Positions 40,957 through 49,709 are shown, counted from the stretch's first letter. The stretch: 64,000 nt of DNA from Novosphingobium sp. (GCA_024236235.1 JACKKV010000004.1:112507-176506); one strand, 5' to 3'. The notes: generated from the sequence alone by a model not told the origin. Numbers and translations: made by a program.

Positions 40957-41772
40957 TTATCCTTCCATTCCGGGATGTTCTTCAGTCAGTTCATCGAGGA
41001 AGTCTTCGATTGCCATGTTGACGCGCCTCGGATGAGTGATGTTGACCGCATGCGGCCCTCCAGAAATCAGCGTGACCCCGCGCGGATCGGGAACACCAAG
41101 CGGTGTCATCAGGCCCAACTCGTGAGAAGTCGCGATATCGGCGAGGCCATGGATCGTTGCGACCGGCACTTTCACCTCGTGAAGGCGGTCGAACAGCGCA
41201 TCAATCGACATCAGGCACCCGGTCGCGTCGCGCACCTGCGCCTTGCTCATCCCGAACCAGGCCTTGTGCCAATATTCATGGTCAGCACCGGGCCCCAGAA
41301 TGAAGCTCGCCAGGAATTCGACCTTGGCCTGATCGGCGCCATTAGCCGCCCAGTCAGCCATCGTCCGCGCAAATGTATCGTCACCGCTGTCAGGCACCGG
41401 CCCGGCCTGGGTGGAGAGCTGCACAATTCCATAGAAGCGCTCAGGAGCCAGCAGCGCGGCGCGCATACCCACGATACCGCCCTGGCTCATCCCGACGTGC
41501 ACGCATTTGTCGATGTCCAGCGCGTCGAGCAGACCGATCAGATCCCTGGCGGAATCCCAATAGTTGAAATCGCCTTCCCACTCGGTCTGCCCGTGCCCGC
41601 GCGCATCCCAGGCTATACAACGGCGGCGTGATTTGAAATATTCGACCTGCCGGTCAAACATCGTGTGATTCATCATATAGCCGTGGCTGAACACCAGGGG
41701 CACGCCTGTGCCGCCGCTGTCCGCCACCGCGATTTTCGCGCCAGACGGCACGTCAACCAATGTGATTGCCAT
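40957..41772 (-). CDS. Alpha/beta hydrolase (enol-lactone hydrolase/haloperoxidase style)
   Basis: A 271-residue alpha/beta hydrolase with FSHGYMMNHTMFD, WDARGHGQTEW, nucleophile Ser96 in GMSQGG, and a late HGLADIATSHE (Asp) and SGGPHAVNITHP (His). It belongs to the PcaD/haloperoxidase-like branch, not to the HSL branch of the two other hydrolases here. GGAG 7 nt before the ATG supports the start. Between an LLM monooxygenase and an SDR, it may open a lactone made by the monooxygenase. Substrate not readable. Confidence 0.9.
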   Translation of the reverse strand: MAITLVDVPSGAKIAVADSGGTGVPLVFSHGYMMNHTMFDRQVEYFKSRRRCIAWDARGHGQTEWEGDFNYWDSARDLIGLLDALDIDKCVHVGMSQGGIVGMRAALLAPERFYGIVQLSTQAGPVPDSGDDTFARTMADWAANGADQAKVEFLASFILGPGADHEYWHKAWFGMSKAQVRDATGCLMSIDALFDRLHEVKVPVATIHGLADIATSHELGLMTPLGVPDPRGVTLISGGPHAVNITHPRRVNMAIEDFLDELTEEHPGMEG

Positions 41773-41816
41773 GATCCTCTCCTGATGGAATGGCTGATGC
41801 GACCTGTTCCGCAGCC

Positions 41817-42968
41817 TTATTTGGACTGGGCGTAAACCCGCGACATGGCTTCCTGCGCGCGTGCCGTGATCTCCGCACCTTCGAAACCGGTGCCCATCAC
41901 CTCGTCATAGCTGGCCAGAGTGGCCCGGTTCGTGCCCCGGAAATAGGGGATCACCTCCTCGGCGATCAGCTGGTGGCTGCGCAGGGTGGCGTCATGCCGT
42001 GCCCAGTCGACCCCCATGATCATGTAGCAGCCGAATCCGCCCGATTTCTCGATCAGCCGGTTAATCTGCGCACGCGCCATTTCCGGTGTGCCGATCACCG
42101 CCGCCCCGCTCTCGTTCAGCTGGTCCACCGCCCTGTCACAATTGTCCCAGTCAATACCGAGGCCCGGATTGATGTGCTCGCGATAGTTTTCCAGCAGGCA
42201 CATGCCGTAACGTACATCTTCGCGCGCCTGCTCGAAGGTTTCGGCGATGTGCATCGGCCCCATCAGGCGCCATTTGCTGCGATCGGCAACATGACCGGCC
42301 TTTTTTGACTCGCTTTCGATGACATCCCAATGCTCCAGCAGCTTTTCGACGCCGACCGGGTTGGTTGCAGCGACCGAGAGCAGGCCCATACCATATTTGC
42401 CAGCCAGAATCGGGCCGGAGGGCGAGATCACTCCCACCGTCGCCATGTCGAAGTTGGAATAGGGCAGCAGCTGGAGATGGGCATCGACCAGGTTGAACCA
42501 GTCGGTCTTGCGAGTCACATGTTCGCCCTTGAACAGCGGGATCAGCACTTCGAGCGCTTCGTGCAGCATCCGCCGGTTATTGAGCGGATCAAGCCCCAGC
42601 ATCTGGGCGTCCTGCACCAGTTGGCCAGGCGCCACGCCGAACATCATTCGCCCGCGGGTCATGTAATCCAGCTGGACGATGCGGTCTGCCACCATCAGCG
42701 GGTTGTGATAGGGAATGGTGATTGCGCCGGTGCCCAGCTTGATGTGCTTGGTGCGTTCCGCGGCGGCGGCAATGGTCAGTTCGGGGCAGGAGATGGATTC
42801 GATGCCACCGGAATGATGCTCGCCGATCCAGGCTTCATCAAACCCCAACCGGTCGAGGTTGATGATTGTTTCCATATCCTGCTGCAGGGCGATCAAAGGA
42901 TTCAGGTCAGGCCGGTGATAGGGCCCCATGAAAATGCCGAAACGCATGCCTTCTTCGATGAACTTCAT
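41817..42968 (-). CDS. LLM-class flavin-dependent monooxygenase, paralog of the 2109 gene
   Basis: A 383-residue luciferase-like monooxygenase. MRFGIFMGPYHRP, LGFDEAWIGEHHSGGIE, PYHNPLMVADRIVQLDY and KSGGFGCYM correspond closely to the protein at 2109. AAGGGA lies 9 nt before the ATG at 42968; an ATG two codons earlier lacks spacing. Upstream (99 nt) lie an SDR gene and a palindromic AGTGCACT site. With the SDR, hydrolase and second SDR on the same strand it forms an alcohol-to-ketone-to-ester-to-acid set of its own. Confidence 0.9.
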   Translation of the reverse strand: MKFIEEGMRFGIFMGPYHRPDLNPLIALQQDMETIINLDRLGFDEAWIGEHHSGGIESISCPELTIAAAAERTKHIKLGTGAITIPYHNPLMVADRIVQLDYMTRGRMMFGVAPGQLVQDAQMLGLDPLNNRRMLHEALEVLIPLFKGEHVTRKTDWFNLVDAHLQLLPYSNFDMATVGVISPSGPILAGKYGMGLLSVAATNPVGVEKLLEHWDVIESESKKAGHVADRSKWRLMGPMHIAETFEQAREDVRYGMCLLENYREHINPGLGIDWDNCDRAVDQLNESGAAVIGTPEMARAQINRLIEKSGGFGCYMIMGVDWARHDATLRSHQLIAEEVIPYFRGTNRATLASYDEVMGTGFEGAEITARAQEAMSRVYAQSK

Positions 42969-43050
42969 GATCCTCATTCCCTTGATTCTAAGAAACATTC
43001 GCAAAAACCGAGTAATTATCGATTTTTAGCGCCCGACTCTCCCGAGTCAA

Positions 43051-43076
43051 GCCAGTTTGAGTGCACTTTAAATTGC
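43051..43076. promoter_or_regulatory. Candidate operator with AGTGCACT core
   Basis: The perfect 8-bp palindrome AGTGCACT (43060-43067) centres a 26-bp region with 9 of 13 symmetric positions. It overlaps the SDR stop codon and lies about 95 nt upstream of the LLM gene. The core matches that at 48335-48360. The inverted repeat GACTC-tccc-GAGTC (43035-43048) sits beside it. Confidence 0.4.
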
Positions 43077-43829
43077 GCAGATACCGCCGTCCACGGAATA
43101 TAGCGAGCCGTTGACATATTCCGAAGCCGGGGAAAGCAGGAAGGCGGTGACGCGGGCCACCTCTTCAGGCCGGGCAAAACGGCGGCTGGGGATCTGCGCC
43201 ATGCGGGCCTTAGCCATGTCCGAGGGCGCACCGGGCGCGCTGCCGAAGATCGCATCAATCATCCGCCCTTCGACCGGGCCGGGGCAGATGGCGTTGACCC
43301 GGACCCCCTGCGGCCCCCATTCTACCGCAGCAGAGCGGGTCAGGCCCACCACCGCATGCTTGCTGGCGACATAGGCGCTCATCATCGCGGCGCCCTTGAT
43401 TCCGGCCGTGCTGGCGAAATTCACGACCGATCCGCCCCGTTTTGCCAGCAACGGCAGCCCGTGTTTGAGACCGAGCATTACCCCCGCGACATTGACATCC
43501 AGCACCCGGCGAAAATCCGCCAGATCGAACTGGTCAATCGGCGTGGGCACATTTTCGACAGCGGCACCGTTGACCAGCCCATCCAGCCCGTCAAAGCCCG
43601 CAAAAGCGGCGGCCATGGCGGCTTCATCAGTGACATCTGCGAGGCGGAACGTTACCCTGGCACCCGTCGGCAATGACTTTGTAACGCGCTCCAGAGCGGC
43701 CTTGTCGCGGTCAACAATGCACACATCGGCACCAAGCTCGCACAGAAGCCGCACCAGCACGCTGCCGATATCACCCGCGCCGCCCACTACGGCGATACGA
43801 CGCCCTTCTAGATCGAACAGGTCTGCCAC
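43068..43829 (-). CDS. Short-chain dehydrogenase/reductase with altered glycine motif
   Basis: A 253-residue SDR. The cofactor motif is VGGAGDIG (15-22) in place of TGxxxGxG, and the NNAG position reads NGAA (87-90); catalytic Ser140, Tyr153 and Lys157 are present. ELGADVCIVDRD suggests NAD(H). It is divergent from the lipocalin-like gene at 43934 and shares a 104-nt promoter region with a perfect 14-bp palindrome. Probably an alcohol dehydrogenase for a cyclic alcohol; the motif changes make the cofactor less certain. Confidence 0.92.
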   Translation of the reverse strand: MADLFDLEGRRIAVVGGAGDIGSVLVRLLCELGADVCIVDRDKAALERVTKSLPTGARVTFRLADVTDEAAMAAAFAGFDGLDGLVNGAAVENVPTPIDQFDLADFRRVLDVNVAGVMLGLKHGLPLLAKRGGSVVNFASTAGIKGAAMMSAYVASKHAVVGLTRSAAVEWGPQGVRVNAICPGPVEGRMIDAIFGSAPGAPSDMAKARMAQIPSRRFARPEEVARVTAFLLSPASEYVNGSLYSVDGGICAI

Positions 43830-43853
43830 TGATTTTCTCCCTGGAATTTTCCG

Positions 43854-43867
43854 AATCGAATTCGATT
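43854..43867. promoter_or_regulatory. Candidate operator, perfect 14-bp palindrome
   Basis: AATCGAATTCGATT, perfectly symmetric, in the 104-nt divergent space between the SDR and the lipocalin-like gene copy 2. Its position suits control of both promoters. Confidence 0.45.
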
Positions 43868-43933
43868 GCTATCACCCGGCGGTGACCATAGGAATCCGGC
43901 CCGGACGTGAACACCGCATTTTGGGAGAGAGGC

Positions 43934-44911
43934 GTGATTACCGACGCTGATGTCGATTTCCATCCAACTGACCCGGCCATCCATGACTGGGCGGAAACCA
44001 ATTACTTCGCCTTCTTTAACGCCGAGCGGCGGATATGCGGCCATCTCCAGGCGCTGTTCCGGCCTAATCTGGGCGTGGTGATGACAGATGTGCGCATCTG
44101 GCGCGGGCTGGTCGACCGGTCGCATGATGCGCTGTACGTCGCCAATCATCATCACCAGCCCGGCGCGCCGAGCCTGCGCGATTACTCGCTGGCCAGCGGC
44201 CTGTCCGTAAAGGCGTTCAGCCCGCGCGATTACCGGGTCGATTATATCGGCGTGGACGACACCGAAATCCATTTCGACATCAACGGCATCATGGAGCCTT
44301 ATGACATCGCCGATCCCGAGATGGACCCGGTGACGAGGGCGCAGATGGACGGCGGCTTCGTGCTGGGCGAAGCCTATCGCGGCCATTGGGACATGCACGC
44401 CCGTCTGAAAGGCGAGATTCGCTGCCGGGGCGAAGTGATCCCGGTCGATTGCGTGCAGGTGATCGATCACAGCTGGGGTCCGCGCACCGAAGCGGACCTG
44501 CCGGGCATGATGTGGCTGGGCGGCTATTTCCCCGAAATCGACACCGCCGTGCACGGCTTCTTTCCGGCTGACCCCGTGCACAGCGACGAACTCGAACTCG
44601 CTCATGGCTATATTTGTCGTGAGGGCAAGGTCACCGGCCTGCGTTCGGCCAGGCTGATTCTTTCCCGGCTCAACTACCTGCCGATCGCCGCCGAATGGCA
44701 CGGCGAAGATGGCGACGGAAAAACCTTCAGCCTTTATGGCGCGGCGATTGCGGGCGGCCCCTGGCCGGTCTATCCCAGCGTTGATGTCGGCATCACGCTT
44801 ATGCGCTGGACAATGGACGGCAAGGTCGGCCATGGCCTAGCCATGGAGAACACCTCCATGGCCTATCGCACCCGCCACGGTCTGGCGGCGCAGCGGACGC
44901 CGAAAGGCTGA
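43934..44911 (+). CDS. Lipocalin-like (AttH/CrtC or DUF7064/7065-type) protein, copy 2
   Basis: A 325-residue paralog of the protein at 3405. VITDADVDFHPTDPAIHDW aligns with its N-terminus, PEMDPVTRAQ with its PEMDP, and DHSWGPR is intact. The GTG at 43934 is chosen over GTG 43907 because GGGAGAGAGG lies just upstream and because the alignment with copy 1 begins there. It heads a three-gene run with a small helical protein (25 nt) and an LLM oxidoreductase. As in copy 1, no signal peptide or membrane segment is seen. Confidence 0.75.
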   Translation: MITDADVDFHPTDPAIHDWAETNYFAFFNAERRICGHLQALFRPNLGVVMTDVRIWRGLVDRSHDALYVANHHHQPGAPSLRDYSLASGLSVKAFSPRDYRVDYIGVDDTEIHFDINGIMEPYDIADPEMDPVTRAQMDGGFVLGEAYRGHWDMHARLKGEIRCRGEVIPVDCVQVIDHSWGPRTEADLPGMMWLGGYFPEIDTAVHGFFPADPVHSDELELAHGYICREGKVTGLRSARLILSRLNYLPIAAEWHGEDGDGKTFSLYGAAIAGGPWPVYPSVDVGITLMRWTMDGKVGHGLAMENTSMAYRTRHGLAAQRTPKG

Positions 44912-44936
44912 GTGCAACTGACTGAGAGGATATGAG

Positions 44937-45470
44937 ATGCAACCGAGTTTCGATCATCGCATCCGCACCATGAACAAGGCGCTGACGGAAGTCATCCTGC
45001 CTGCCATCGACCCCGACAACAAGGGCGCAGTGGAACAGTTGCAGCTGGTGGTCGGATCGCTCAACCTGATGAACGAACAGATCGATTATGCACATTGGTT
45101 CGAGGTTACCGACGGGCGATCGATGGTTGCCATGGCCGAAAAACTTGCCGGGATTTCGGGGCAGTCCATTGACCCTGCGACGGAAAAAGCCATCGCTTCG
45201 GTGCGCGATGCGGGATCGCGCCACAATGTAACGCTGACTGCGGTCCGCCAGGCCAATTACGACCTGCGTGAGGCGTTGAGCGCGATGATCGCGCGCATAC
45301 TGGAAAACAGTGACGCGGCAACCCACCGGGCGGTTTCGCTGGCTGTGATCGACATGAGCGAGGACCAGACCAGCCGCGAACGCGCCTTCGTGGCCAAAAC
45401 CGGGTTCGACGTCTTTCCGGAATCGCTCAAGTCCATCGCGGACGCTCTCGCAGCGGCTCCGGCGGGCTGA
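44937..45470 (+). CDS. Small helical partner protein (LvaB/DUF6285-like), copy 2
   Basis: A 177-residue helical protein, MQPSFDHRIRTMNKALTEV at the start, similar in pattern to the protein at 29328 (repeated helix with AVEQLQLVVGSLNLM). There is no catalytic motif. AGAGG 8 nt before the ATG supports the start. No kinase gene is adjacent, so it may serve the lone kinase at 36834, or have another partner. It lies between the lipocalin-like gene and an LLM oxidoreductase. Confidence 0.68.
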   Translation: MQPSFDHRIRTMNKALTEVILPAIDPDNKGAVEQLQLVVGSLNLMNEQIDYAHWFEVTDGRSMVAMAEKLAGISGQSIDPATEKAIASVRDAGSRHNVTLTAVRQANYDLREALSAMIARILENSDAATHRAVSLAVIDMSEDQTSRERAFVAKTGFDVFPESLKSIADALAAAPAG

Positions 45471-45484
45471 GCGGCACGCACCGC

Positions 45485-46531
45485 ATGCCGATCACCCCGG
45501 ACCAGCTTTATTCCTACATCCTGCCCGGCCAGGTCAACGATCCGCGTCCGGGCCTCGATCAGGCACGCAAGGCCGACACGCTGGGCCTTGGAGGCATCTT
45601 CCTGTCGGAACGCTGGGAAACCAAGGAACTGGGTGCGACCATGGGGGCGCTGACGCAGGTGACGGACAAGGTCCGGCTGGTCGCCGGACTCACCCATTTC
45701 GGCACCCGTCACCCGGTGGTGCAGGCCGGCATGGCGCAGACGCTGCAACAGCTCAGCGGCAACCGCTTCGTGCTGGGATACGGGCGCGGGGTGGAAAGCC
45801 ACATGCGCAAGATGGGCATCCCCACCCCCAATCTTGCCGGACTCGCCGATTACGCGATGATCCTGCGCCGCCTGTGGGCGGGCGAAACCGTTGAGTATGA
45901 CGGACCCGCAGGCAATTGGGGCGAACTCAAGCTGCCGCAGGGCTATGACACGCCGCCGCCACTGATCTTCGGCACCATCGGCCCGAAAACGCTGGCCATG
46001 GCGGGCGCGCATTTCGACGGGGTGGTGCTGCACCCGTTCCTGACGGTGGAGGGCGTGCGCCGGTCCATCGCCATCGTCCGCAACGCTGCCGCCGATGCGG
46101 GCAAGGAACCGCAGTCCGTAAAAATCTACGCCACCATCGTGACCGTTCCCGATACGCTGGACCCGGACCTGCGGATCGATCTGCTGGAAGCGCGGGCCGT
46201 ATCCTATTTCATGCATCCCGAACTTGGCCGCCCGATCATCGCCACCAATGGCTGGGATTCCGATGCGGCGGCTGCCTTGCAGGAAAAGGGGCTGGCGAAG
46301 CTGGAATACGGCACCGGCGATGCGCAGTCCAAGCGCCGCGCCATGGCTGAAGCTGCATCACTGCTGCCGCGTGAATGGCTGGAAACGGGCGCCGCCACCG
46401 GCAGCCTGACCCAATGCGCGGACCGTCTGGAAGAATATGTTGCGGCCGGCGTCGATCACATCCTGCTGCACGGAACGACGCCCGACATGCAGGACGGGAT
46501 CGTGACCGAAGTGACCCGCAGGCTCGCCTAG
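45485..46531 (+). CDS. LLM-class F420/flavin-dependent oxidoreductase
   Basis: A 348-residue luciferase-fold oxidoreductase from a different branch than the proteins at 2109 and 41817. GGIFLSERWETKELGATMGAL, VRLVAGLTHFGTRHPVV and RFVLGYGRGVESHMRKMG are typical of branches often annotated as F420-dependent. Whether the cofactor is FMN or F420 cannot be told; F420 is not common in sphingomonads. The ribosome site is weak. Its TAG stop lies within a hairpin arm shared with the convergent Old Yellow Enzyme gene. Confidence 0.88.
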   Translation: MPITPDQLYSYILPGQVNDPRPGLDQARKADTLGLGGIFLSERWETKELGATMGALTQVTDKVRLVAGLTHFGTRHPVVQAGMAQTLQQLSGNRFVLGYGRGVESHMRKMGIPTPNLAGLADYAMILRRLWAGETVEYDGPAGNWGELKLPQGYDTPPPLIFGTIGPKTLAMAGAHFDGVVLHPFLTVEGVRRSIAIVRNAAADAGKEPQSVKIYATIVTVPDTLDPDLRIDLLEARAVSYFMHPELGRPIIATNGWDSDAAAALQEKGLAKLEYGTGDAQSKRRAMAEAASLLPREWLETGAATGSLTQCADRLEEYVAAGVDHILLHGTTPDMQDGIVTEVTRRLA

Positions 46532-46562
46532 GCCGCGTGGAATTTGTCCACGCCGCCTAGGC
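46526..46562. terminator. Bidirectional hairpin containing both convergent stop codons
   Basis: GCCTAGGC-c-GCGTGGA (46526-46541) pairs with TCCACGC-c-GCCTAGGC (46547-46562): 15 pairs, one C-C mismatch, 5-nt loop. The outer arms are each palindromes (GCCTAGGC), and each contains the TAG stop of one of the facing genes. Confidence 0.75.
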
Positions 46563-47840
46563 AGCAACCGTTGCGAATGCTTCCTTATACCGCTTGTCGA
46601 GTGCCTCGTCGTAAGCGGTGATGCGTTTCAGCTGTTCGTTCCAGTCAATCGTCGCTTCAGCATCCAGCCCTTGTGAAAGGCGCACAATCTGGTTGAAGTA
46701 ATAGGCCGTGCCGGCGGCCACCTCCATCAGTCGCAGGAGTTCCGGCGCTGGATCGCCGAATTGCGCGGGGTCCAGATTGCAGAGCATGTCCGGCGAAGGC
46801 AGGCTGTCGACCGAACCGTTCAGCAGCTTGTTGCAATAGTCGGGATCGATGCACAGCGGACGGCCGAGGCCAACCACGTCCATCGCACCCGAAGCAAGCG
46901 CATCCTGCATTCCTGCCAGCGTGCGGAAGCCGCCGGTCACCATCAGCGGCACCTTGACCACCGGGCGCAGGCGCGCCGCGAAATCGAGGAAATAGGCTTC
47001 GCGCGCCGAGGTCGAGGCAGCCTTCTGCTTGACCGTGCCATCCTCGTTCCGGCCTACCATGGCTGTCGATTCATAGTTGCCGCCCGACACTTCCAGCAGG
47101 TCAATCCCTTCATCGTTCAGCCATTCAATGACCTGGAAGGATTCATCCTCGGTCGTCCCGCCTTTCTGGAAGTCCGAGCTGTTGAGCTTGACCGAGACCG
47201 GGAAGGCCGGGCCTACCGCCGCACGGGTGCGGCGCACCACTTCCAGCAGCGCCCGGGCGCGGTTCTCCAGCGAACCGCCCCACTTGTCCGTCCTGCGGTT
47301 GGTCAGCGGGCTGACAAACTGGGACAGCAGGTAACCATGGGCCGCGTGGACCTGAACCCCGGTAAAGCCTGTGTCCTGCGCCACTTTGGCAACATGGACG
47401 AACCGGTTGATGATGTCCTCGATCTCGTCGGCTTCCAGTGCGCGGGCCATGCCCTCCTTGCCCGGCTTGGTATTCTCTGAAGGGGAAACGAAGGTTTGCG
47501 TGCCCGTGCCCGCCTGCCGCCCTGGATGGTTGATCTGCATCCAGATGTGGTTGCCATTGCGGCTGCCCGCGCGGGCATAGGCGGCCATTTCCTCCAGCCC
47601 GCCATTGCCGTCTGCGGCCACATTGCCCGGTCGTTCCAGAAATCGGCGATCCACCTGCACATTGCCAGTGATCAGCAGCCCCGCGCCGCCATCCGACCAG
47701 CGGCCGTAAAGCGCGGCATGAGCCGCAGTCGCGCGGTTTTCAGGCGTGGCAATCCCTTCCGTCATGGCCGCCTTGCTGAGGCGGTTCTTCAGCACGGCGC
47801 CGCATGGCAAGCTCAGCGGATCAGCAATGGTAACGGGCAT
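46557..47840 (-). CDS. NADH:flavin oxidoreductase, Old Yellow Enzyme family
   Basis: A 427-residue TIM-barrel FMN oxidoreductase. INHPGRQA, VQVHAAHGYLLSQFVSP and NRRTDKWGGSLENRAR form the family signature, with a late MVTGGFRTL and VGLGRPL for the FMN phosphate. It has only the barrel, lacking the iron-sulfur and FAD domains of 2,4-dienoyl-CoA reductase. It would reduce an activated C=C bond of an enone or enoyl compound. Start at 47840; the SnoaL-like gene is 36 nt upstream on the same strand. Its stop lies in the bidirectional hairpin. Confidence 0.93.
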   Translation of the reverse strand: MPVTIADPLSLPCGAVLKNRLSKAAMTEGIATPENRATAAHAALYGRWSDGGAGLLITGNVQVDRRFLERPGNVAADGNGGLEEMAAYARAGSRNGNHIWMQINHPGRQAGTGTQTFVSPSENTKPGKEGMARALEADEIEDIINRFVHVAKVAQDTGFTGVQVHAAHGYLLSQFVSPLTNRRTDKWGGSLENRARALLEVVRRTRAAVGPAFPVSVKLNSSDFQKGGTTEDESFQVIEWLNDEGIDLLEVSGGNYESTAMVGRNEDGTVKQKAASTSAREAYFLDFAARLRPVVKVPLMVTGGFRTLAGMQDALASGAMDVVGLGRPLCIDPDYCNKLLNGSVDSLPSPDMLCNLDPAQFGDPAPELLRLMEVAAGTAYYFNQIVRLSQGLDAEATIDWNEQLKRITAYDEALDKRYKEAFATVAA

Positions 47841-47876
47841 CAGGTAACTCCGGCAAGGTTAGCATTCCGGTGGCTG

Positions 47877-48305
47877 TCAGCCAGCCAGCAGGTTTTCGAT
47901 CGAACCGAAACAGTCAGTCACCACCTTGCAATCGAAATATTCGCGGTAGTGAAGCAGCTTGCCGTCGCGAAAGCGCAGCAGGATCGCATATTGCTGATTA
48001 TAGGGGTTGCCCTTGAAATCGCCTTTGCCGCGCTGTTCGACCAATACCCATTCCGGATCAGCCATGGGCTGTACACGGGTATCATGGAATGAAAGCTGCA
48101 ACGCATCGGCAACCGCCTGGAAAACGCCAACACAGGCTTCCTTACCTTCCACTACCGGCGGCAGGCCGATGCTGGCGGCATAGGGAAAAATCATCTCGAC
48201 ATCGTCAGCCAGATTGGCCTGCCAGGCCGGGCTGTGCGGATCGAAATCGGCAAAGATCACACGGGCGCGCTCAACATTGTCCATTGCCACATTCGTCGCC
48301 GTCAT
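47877..48305 (-). CDS. SnoaL/NTF2-like protein
   Basis: A 142-residue NTF2-fold protein (cone-shaped alpha-beta barrel) with AWQANLADDVEMIFP near the start and GKLLHYREYFDCKVV near the end. Such proteins include ketosteroid-isomerase relatives, SnoaL cyclases and limonene-epoxide hydrolases. The catalytic residues cannot be placed by eye. GGGAGAG 8 nt before the ATG at 48305 sets the start. It precedes the Old Yellow Enzyme gene; together they could isomerise and reduce an enone. The palindromic site at 48335-48360 lies 30 nt upstream. Confidence 0.85.
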   Translation of the reverse strand: MTATNVAMDNVERARVIFADFDPHSPAWQANLADDVEMIFPYAASIGLPPVVEGKEACVGVFQAVADALQLSFHDTRVQPMADPEWVLVEQRGKGDFKGNPYNQQYAILLRFRDGKLLHYREYFDCKVVTDCFGSIENLLAG

Positions 48306-48334
48306 CGTCACTCTCCCGGATTGCGCGCTGCGCC

Positions 48335-48360
48335 ATGATTTGTAGTGCACTTCATATCAT
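48335..48360. promoter_or_regulatory. Candidate operator, 26-bp palindrome with AGTGCACT core
   Basis: A 26-bp dyad centred at 48347.5: AGTGCACT in the middle, ATGAT (48335-48339) mirrored by ATCAT (48356-48360), 11 of 13 half-site positions symmetric. It lies between the thiolase gene end and the SnoaL-like gene start, 30 nt before the latter's ATG, so it probably controls the SnoaL-OYE pair. Confidence 0.55.
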
Positions 48361-48398
48361 CGCCGCGCCCGCTGTCGATAAATTTTCGGATGCCCCCG

Positions 48399-49601
48399 TC
48401 AGACGCGCTCCACCAGTAGTGCGATGCCCTGGCCGACGCCCACACACATGCTGGCCAGAGCATAGCGCCCGCCGCTGCGCTGCAATTCTTCGACCGCCGT
48501 CAGCGCGATGCGCGCGCCCGACATGCCGAGCGGATGGCCCAGCGCAATGGCCCCGCCATTGGGGTTCACGCGCGGATCATCGTCTGCGATACCCAGCGCC
48601 CGGGTGCAGGCCAGCGCCTGCGCGGCGAAGGCTTCGTTCAGTTCGATGACATCCAGCTGATCGGCCCCGATCCCGCCGAGCGAGAGCGCCTTCTTGACCG
48701 CCTCGATCGGGCCGACCCCCATGATGCGTGGCGCGACCCCGGCCGTGGCCATGGCGACGACGCGCGCACGCGGTTCCAGCCCATGCGCCTTCGCTGCCGC
48801 TTCGCTGGCGAGGATCATCGCCGCCGCGCCGTCATTCACCCCGCTGGCATTGCCCGCCGTGATCGTTCCGCCCTCGCGCGTGATGGGCCTGAGCGCGGCG
48901 AGCTTGTCCAGCGTGGTCATGCGCGGATGTTCGTCGGCAGCGAAGATCACCGGATCGCCCTTGCGCTGCGGTATCGTGACGGGTGCGATTTCCGCCGCCA
49001 GCCGCCCGCTGGCCTGCGCGGCGGCCGCCTTTTCCTGGCTGCGCAGCGCAAAGATGTCCTGGTCTTCGCGTGACACACTGAAATCATCCGCGACATTTTC
49101 CGCCGTTTCCGGCATGGCGTCGACACCAAAGGCCTTCTTCATCGCCGGATTGACGAAGCGCCAGCCGATGGTCGTGTCATAAATCGCAGTGTTGCGGGAA
49201 AAGGCGCTGTCCGCCTTGGGCATGACGAAGGGCGCACGGGTCATGCTTTCCACGCCGCCCGCCAGCATCAGTTGTGCATCGCCCGCGCGGATCGCGCGCG
49301 CGGCGGACCCGACGGCATCCAGCCCCGAACCGCACAGGCGATTGACCGTGGAGCCGGGCATGCGCACCGGCAGGCCCGCCAGCAGCAGCGCCATGCGCGC
49401 CACATTGCGGTTGTCTTCGCCCGCCTGGTTGGCGCAGCCGAAAATCACATCGTCCACCGCTTCCCAGTCGACGGAAGGGTTGCGTTCCATCAGCGCCCGC
49501 AGCGGATGTGCTGCCAGGTCATCCGCCCTGACGCCGGCAAGCGCGCCGCCGAACTTGCCGATAGGGGATCGAATCGCGTCACAAATGAAGGCCTCTGCCA
49601 T
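48399..49601 (-). CDS. pcaF: 3-oxoadipyl-CoA thiolase, PcaF/PaaJ-like
   Basis: A 400-residue thiolase that closely follows PcaF/PaaJ in motifs: EAFICDAIRSPIGKFGGALA, GCANQAGEDNRNVARMA, NRLCGSGLDA with nucleophile Cys, PFVMPKADSAFSR, TTIGWRFVNP, IALGHPLGMSGAR and SMCVGVGQG. It would cleave 3-oxoadipyl-CoA or a near homolog to succinyl-CoA and acetyl-CoA. The ATG at 49601 begins the family homology; the frame extends 20 codons upstream. It is divergent from the FadB-type gene, which could provide its 3-oxo substrate. This supports a dicarboxylic acid intermediate in the pathway. Confidence 0.93.
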   Translation of the reverse strand: MAEAFICDAIRSPIGKFGGALAGVRADDLAAHPLRALMERNPSVDWEAVDDVIFGCANQAGEDNRNVARMALLLAGLPVRMPGSTVNRLCGSGLDAVGSAARAIRAGDAQLMLAGGVESMTRAPFVMPKADSAFSRNTAIYDTTIGWRFVNPAMKKAFGVDAMPETAENVADDFSVSREDQDIFALRSQEKAAAAQASGRLAAEIAPVTIPQRKGDPVIFAADEHPRMTTLDKLAALRPITREGGTITAGNASGVNDGAAAMILASEAAAKAHGLEPRARVVAMATAGVAPRIMGVGPIEAVKKALSLGGIGADQLDVIELNEAFAAQALACTRALGIADDDPRVNPNGGAIALGHPLGMSGARIALTAVEELQRSGGRYALASMCVGVGQGIALLVERV

Positions 49602-49697
49602 GTCTTCCCGTTCTTTTGCTGCACGGCGGTGGCCTTGCCCCCGCCCGATGTTCGGATTCACCGTGTTTGAATGCTATAGCCATAGCGTCGCAAGGGC

Positions 49698-49709
49698 GAT
49701 ATGCATATC
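49698..49709. promoter_or_regulatory. Candidate operator in divergent thiolase/FadB promoter region
   Basis: The perfect 12-bp palindrome GATATGCATATC in the 150-nt divergent space. A second inverted repeat, GCTAT-agcc-ATAGC, lies at 49673-49686, a little over two helical turns away. Either may bind a regulator of both transcripts. Confidence 0.4.
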
